Of a stretch of 64,000 bases of DNA, positions 60,241 to 64,000 are shown piece after piece. The position numbers and the translations under genes were made by a program. The first letter of the stretch is position 1, and every line of letters starts with the position of its first letter. The DNA lies in the NCBI RefSeq assembly GCF_013087515.1, contig NZ_JABFCN010000014.1:1-64000 (forward strand), read 5' to 3'. This DNA is from Rhizobium sophorae. GTDB lineage: Bacteria > Pseudomonadota > Alphaproteobacteria > Rhizobiales > Rhizobiaceae. The notes beneath the pieces are model-generated. The model saw only the letters and a list, made by a program, of their open reading frames with translations. It ran no database searches and was not told where the DNA came from.

Positions 60241-60673
60241 AAAGCGATCTGCCGCATGAGTTTGGCGTCGAGCAATCCATTCGCAACCCCGATCGTCGAC
60301 ACCCAGATCTTCGGCCATCCCGATGACCTTCGCCTGACTATTGCAGGGTTCCGGTTCGCCCGGACGGTTCTGGAAGCGTCCCATGCGTGAACTGATCGAC
60401 AAGGAGATATTCTCGGGCGCGGACGTGACAAGTGACGAGGCCATCGCCGCTCATTGCAAGCGCACTGTTAAAACCGGCTATCACGCTGTCGGCACGTGCA
60501 AGATGGGCCAAGACAGCGACCCGGCAGCGGTCCTGGATACCAGCCTCAGGGTCCGGGGCACACGAGGCTTGCGGGTCGTAGACGCGTTTCTGATGCCAAC
60601 GATCGTCAGCGGCAACACCAACGCTGCCGTCATGGCTGCGGCAGGTAAAGCTGCCGGCCTTATCCTCGCATAG
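60241..60673 (+). pseudogene. GMC oxidoreductase remnant (C-terminal domain, frameshifted)
   Basis: The first frame reads LASSNPFATPIVDTQIFGHP, DDLRLTIAGFRFARTVLEAS and stops at HA (TGA near 60388). The continuing sequence is in another frame from about 60383: MRELIDKEIFSGADVTSDEA, CKRTVKTGYHAVGTCKMGQD, RVVDAFLMPTIVSGNTNAAV, the GMC_oxred_C signature with the active-site His in GYHAVG and the later Asn in GNTNAA. The N-terminal FAD domain is gone. It is therefore the broken end of a choline-dehydrogenase-like gene. Its 5' boundary abuts the divergent ATPase start. Confidence 0.8.
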
Positions 60674-60791
60674 ACTGGGATTTCATGAAGATCATGAAAC
60701 TCGCGACCTGCAGCCATCGCTGACGCGATGGGAATCGCCCGTTAAGGAGATAGGTCTGTTATGCGATCTTCGGCTGCGATATTCTCAACCG

Positions 60792-61850
60792 ATGAAACTC
60801 AGCCAGACCATACGGTTCTGTACTTCGGAGGATGGCACCCGTATTGCCGTCGCGTCTTGCGGGCAGGGCCAGGTGATCCTGCGGGCAGCGCACTGGCTCA
60901 GCCATGTCGATTACGATCTTGAAAGCCCGGTGTGGCGGCCATGGCTGCAGGCGCTGTCCGCCCACAACCGGTTTGTGCGCTACGATCCGCGCGGCTGCGG
61001 TCTGTCGGACCGGCATGTCTTTGACCTTTCGGTCGAAGCGTGGCACGCAGACCTTGCTGCCGTGGCAGCGTCGATCGAGGAGCCGCGTTTTGTCCTCCTC
61101 GGTCTTTCGCAGGGCGGCGCACTCGCTATCGCATACGCCCTCAAGTATCCCGAGCGAGTATCGCATCTCGTGCTCTTGAACGCCTACGGTCAGGGTGCCC
61201 GCGCCAGAGCCCGGACCGAGGCCGAGCGGCTGGAAGCCGAGACCCTTGTCAATTTCGTTCGCATCGGCTGGGGACGCGATAATCCGGCGTTTTGCCGGTT
61301 CTTCACCAATCTCTTTATCCCCGACGGCACAGCTGAACAGCATCGCTGGTGGGGCGATCTCGAACGCCAAACGGCAACGCCCGACGTCGCCGCACAACTG
61401 CTTTGGCAGATGCAGGGGATCGATGTGCTGGACCTTGCGGCGATGCTGCGCGTCCCAACGTTGATCGCACACAGCCGCGGCGACATGCGCGTGCCGTTTG
61501 ACCAGGGTTGCAAGCTTGCCGCCGCTATTCCAGGCGCGCGCTTCTTGCCGCTTGAGAGCAAGAATCATGTGCTCTTGCCGGACGAGCCTGCGTGGAACCT
61601 GTTTCAAGCCGAACTTGCCGCCTTTCTCGGACAGGATCGAGCCGTGCAGCCGCGCGCAGTTCGTGAGGCCGGTCTGACACCCGCCGAAGCCGCCCTTCTC
61701 GACCTCGTCGCGGAAGGGCTAGACAACCGCATGATTGCAGAACGGCTTGGCAAGAGTGCAAAGACGGTGCGAAATCAGCTGTCGGTGATCTTCACCAAAC
61801 TCGGCGTGCATAGCCGCTCGCAAGCGATCGTCGTCGCGCTCTCCCGATAG
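60792..61850 (+). CDS. Alpha/beta-hydrolase fused to a LuxR-type DNA-binding domain
   Basis: The 352-residue protein has an N-terminal alpha/beta-hydrolase domain (residues 1-280) with a complete triad: Ser106 in LLGLSQGGALA, Asp231 in AHSRGDMRVPF, His259 in ESKNHVLL. The oxyanion region YDPRGCGLSDR is present. Residues 295-350 form a LuxR/GerE helix-turn-helix: LTPAEAALLDLVAEGLDNRM, IAERLGKSAKTVRNQLSVIF, TKLGVHSRSQA. This fusion class looks like a regulator whose sensor is an esterase/hydrolase fold. A methyltransferase gene follows 177 bases later and may be the target. The ATG has only a weak ribosome site. Confidence 0.88.
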   Translation: MKLSQTIRFCTSEDGTRIAVASCGQGQVILRAAHWLSHVDYDLESPVWRPWLQALSAHNRFVRYDPRGCGLSDRHVFDLSVEAWHADLAAVAASIEEPRFVLLGLSQGGALAIAYALKYPERVSHLVLLNAYGQGARARARTEAERLEAETLVNFVRIGWGRDNPAFCRFFTNLFIPDGTAEQHRWWGDLERQTATPDVAAQLLWQMQGIDVLDLAAMLRVPTLIAHSRGDMRVPFDQGCKLAAAIPGARFLPLESKNHVLLPDEPAWNLFQAELAAFLGQDRAVQPRAVREAGLTPAEAALLDLVAEGLDNRMIAERLGKSAKTVRNQLSVIFTKLGVHSRSQAIVVALSR

Positions 61851-62027
61851 TCCCGCTTCCACAGGTAGATAGACACCTCCTCCGGTGCCGATGGGACATG
61901 TGTCCCCTCCAAGGAGCGGATTTCTTCGCAGACGTGGGACAACCGCCTCATGCCCGCCGAGGCGGCAAGCTTCATCCTTGGCGTCACGGATGGCAAGACG
62001 CCGTCCGAAGACCGGGAGGAATTCGAG

Positions 62028-63077
62028 ATGACGGAAATCAACGAAACAACGCTCAATGAACTGGTGGGCCGCGTCCTTGGCGACCTTGGCGGAGCGGTCA
62101 GCGTGCCGCTGGTACGGATCGGAGATGCTCTCGGGCTTTACAGGACGCTTAAGGAGGTCGGGCCGGTGAAGGCCGACGAACTTGCCGATGCCTCGGGATG
62201 CGCACCTCGCTATGTGCGCGAGTGGCTGGCGGCACAGGCAGCCTCGGGTTATGTGCACCATGAGCGAGGATTGTTCTCGCTGACGCCCGAGCAGGCCTAC
62301 GTGTTTGCCGAGCCGGACAGCCCGGTCAATCTGATCGGCGCGTTCGATACCGCTGCTGCGATGGTCGAGAACCAGCCGAAGGTGCAGTCCGCGTTTAAAA
62401 CCGGCCGAGGCGTTGCCTGGGGTGATCAGGCTGGCTGCATGTTCTGCGCTGTCGCGCGACTATTCCGCCCAGGTTATGTCAATGCCCTTGTGCAGGACTG
62501 GCTGCCGGCGCTCGACGGTGTCACCGATAGGTTGAAAACGGGTGCGAAGGTGGCGGACGTCGGATGTGGGCACGGGTTATCGACGATCCTCATGGCGCAG
62601 GCGTTTCCCAATTCCCGGTTTGTCGGCTACGACTTCCATCCAGGCTCGATCGCCGCTGCGGCCGCGCACGCCCAAGCACACGGATTGACGAACCTGCACT
62701 TCGAGGTCGGCCGGGCGCAGGACTTCGACGGCCGAGATTTCGATTTGATCACCTGCTTCGACTGCTTGCACGACATGGGCGACCCGGAAGCCGCTGCGGC
62801 TCATATCCGAAAGGCGTTAAAAGAGGGCGGCGTCTGGATGGTGGTAGAACCAATGGCCGGAGATACGCTGGAGGAGAATATCAATCCGGTTGGACGGCTC
62901 TACTACTCAGCCTCGACGATGATCTGCGTTCCGACCTCACTTGCGCAGGAGACAGGGCTGGCACTCGGTGCGCAAGCGGGAGAGCGACGATTGACCGAGG
63001 TGATCCGCTCAGGCGGTTTCACTCATATCCGGCGTGCCGCCCAGACGCCCCTCAACATGATTCTTGAGGCCACCTGA
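62028..63077 (+). CDS. SAM-dependent methyltransferase with N-terminal winged helix
   Basis: The 349-residue protein has an N-terminal winged-helix/dimerisation segment (about residues 10-90: VSVPLVRIGDALGLYRTLKE, then VGPVKADELADASGCAPRYV, REWLAAQAASGYVHHERGLF). The Rossmann methyltransferase core follows: motif I KVADVGCGHGLSTILMAQAF, FVGYDFHPGSIAAAAAHAQA, FDLITCFDCLHDMGDPEAAA, and GGVWMVVEPMAGDTLEENIN. The overall form matches Rv2258c-like or O-methyltransferase-type transcription-linked enzymes. GGGAGGAATTCGAG precedes ATG 62028; the in-frame start at 61950 lacks this. It is probably controlled by the preceding hydrolase-LuxR protein. Substrate unknown. Confidence 0.88.
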   Translation: MTEINETTLNELVGRVLGDLGGAVSVPLVRIGDALGLYRTLKEVGPVKADELADASGCAPRYVREWLAAQAASGYVHHERGLFSLTPEQAYVFAEPDSPVNLIGAFDTAAAMVENQPKVQSAFKTGRGVAWGDQAGCMFCAVARLFRPGYVNALVQDWLPALDGVTDRLKTGAKVADVGCGHGLSTILMAQAFPNSRFVGYDFHPGSIAAAAAHAQAHGLTNLHFEVGRAQDFDGRDFDLITCFDCLHDMGDPEAAAAHIRKALKEGGVWMVVEPMAGDTLEENINPVGRLYYSASTMICVPTSLAQETGLALGAQAGERRLTEVIRSGGFTHIRRAAQTPLNMILEAT

Positions 63078-63323
63078 CAGGTCGCGCCCCCCGTTGGAAA
63101 TGCCGCGCCGCATTCCCGGCCTCGTCAGGAAAGTCAACGAGTGCGGCGACTGGCTTGCAGGAGCACGCCAGCCGCGTCATCCTCAGCGGCGGTAAAGTAT
63201 CTGAACGGATACGACTTCATGAACGAGCCTTCGAGGAGCCTGATGACGGTGGATGCGCTTGCTCCAGGTTAAGCGCACAGCCGAAGGCTTTGCTCTTGGC
63301 GGGCTGTGTGGTAGGAGCGGGCC

Positions 63324-63620
63324 ATGACATCATTGATCGATTTCGATTGCCAAGGCTGCGGAGCCTGCTGCTCCTTTTCGCCGACCTGGCCCAGATTTTC
63401 CACCGAAACAGACGCTACCCTCGATTTGCTGCCGGCGCATTTCGTAGCCGCGAACCAGCAAGGGATGCGTTGCGACGGTGCGCGCTGCTCCGCACTGGTC
63501 GGTCGCGTCGGTTCAGAGACATGCTGTCAAGTATACGATCTTCGGCCTGACGTCTGCCGCGCCTGCGTTCCAGGGGATGACGCTTGCTTGACCGCGCGCG
63601 CGTTCTTCGGGCTTGGTTAG
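63324..63620 (+). CDS. YkgJ-family cysteine-cluster protein
   Basis: The 98-residue protein: IDFDCQGCGACCSFSPTWPR with the CxxCxxCC metal-binding start (as CQGCGACC), middle GMRCDGARCSALVGRVGSET, and YDLRPDVCRACVPGDDACLT, the usual C-terminal cysteines. The family is predicted to bind an iron-sulfur cluster or zinc; function unknown. The length is at the short end for the family (typically 90-250). No operon partner is seen. The overlapping plus-strand frame (63155-63550) is a shadow. Confidence 0.85.
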   Translation: MTSLIDFDCQGCGACCSFSPTWPRFSTETDATLDLLPAHFVAANQQGMRCDGARCSALVGRVGSETCCQVYDLRPDVCRACVPGDDACLTARAFFGLG

Positions 63621-64000
63621 CCAGGTTGCCGCCCGGTCACATCGATGCGGAACTGCCAATCAACTGAGGCGGGGTACCGTCCGGCTCCTCTCTTCGCCTG
63701 TCGACTTTCTTGCAGCAATTGTCATCCGCCAGCCCAGTCGAGGTAAGCCCGGTGGAGCCATCCGATGTGGACTATCTGCCCAATAGCGCGACAAGCGATA
63801 TCGGCATTTCGACCGCAAAAAAATCCATTGCCGCACCGATAATCATCACCCACACGACTATCAGGAAAATGAGCGCTGCAATCCTGATTTCTACAGGCTG
63901 CATTATTTGCGCCGTCCCAGCATATGCGTCCCCCCGAGACAAAACCCTGTTATCCCTCGTGCAATTCCCTATGGCGAAGGATGATTCGTAACGGTCGAGA
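63621..64000. other. Terminal stretch without a supported gene
   Basis: A 93-codon plus-strand frame (63710-63991) has a hydrophobic, signal-like segment (MSAAILISTGCIICAVPAYA) near its end, but no ribosome site, no recognisable domain and only about 15 residues after the would-be cleavage site. I do not call it. Nothing else was recognised up to the window end. Confidence 0.4.

Noticed and set aside
63710..63991. 93-codon frame ending in a signal-peptide-like segment
   Set aside because: No ribosome site, no domain and almost nothing after the would-be cleavage site; likely chance.

Overview
The window reads as DNA of a fast-growing rhizobium (Rhizobium leguminosarum / R. etli group, Rhizobiales). 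Reasons are the high-GC codon use, the glycerol ABC-transporter operon glpD-S-T-P-Q-U-V typical of Rhizobium, the number of ABC importers, and typical rhizobial small proteins (DUF1328, DUF992, DUF2934). No rRNA, tRNA, CRISPR array or insertion sequence was recognised. Whether the replicon is a chromosome or a megaplasmid cannot be told from the window.

Layout. 1-1742: end of a surface-polysaccharide locus (CapD-like nucleotide-sugar enzyme, O-antigen ligase-like protein). 2074-5028: small stress-type proteins, then a GntR regulator with mannonate dehydratase (uxuA). 5170-8752: a TetR repressor divergent from an EmrAB-like efflux pair. 8804-17769: housekeeping and accessory singletons (aldose 1-epimerase, ABC-F ATPase, two small secreted proteins, DUF992, GNAT, LysR/EamA pair). 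17867-27927: the complete glycerol regulon glpR, glpDSTPQUV and glpK, with phased GlpR-type boxes at both ends of glpR. 27966-32607: a sugar-type (RbsABC-like) importer, divergent from an AraC regulator. 33945-37045: a VOC protein and a nitrate/sulfonate-type importer.

37135-39937 is a small island: a stand-alone alanyl-tRNA-synthetase-like catalytic domain, a RES/Xre toxin-antitoxin pair and a Phd/VapC-type pair, both pairs with perfect palindromes at their promoters. 40075-52521 is a catabolic island: PdxA2-like dehydrogenase, iron alcohol dehydrogenase, a cytosolic sialidase-fold protein, a DapA-family aldolase/lyase, a five-gene dipeptide/oligopeptide-type importer, a DUF1537 four-carbon-acid kinase and a GntR regulator. 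DUF1537 kinase plus PdxA2 is the known core of D-threonate-type catabolism to dihydroxyacetone phosphate; the remaining enzymes suggest a longer, undescribed route feeding it. This is the best candidate for a new system.

52557-64000: DUF421 protein, an in-frame fusion of a protein-L-isoaspartate methyltransferase with a membrane protein, a decayed SDR next to an FGGY kinase, an L,D-transpeptidase, a LysR regulator with an exported carboxymuconolactone-decarboxylase-like protein, a RecF/OLD-type ATPase, a decayed GMC oxidoreductase, an alpha/beta-hydrolase-LuxR fusion with a methyltransferase, and a cysteine-cluster protein. The last 380 bases hold no gene I can support.
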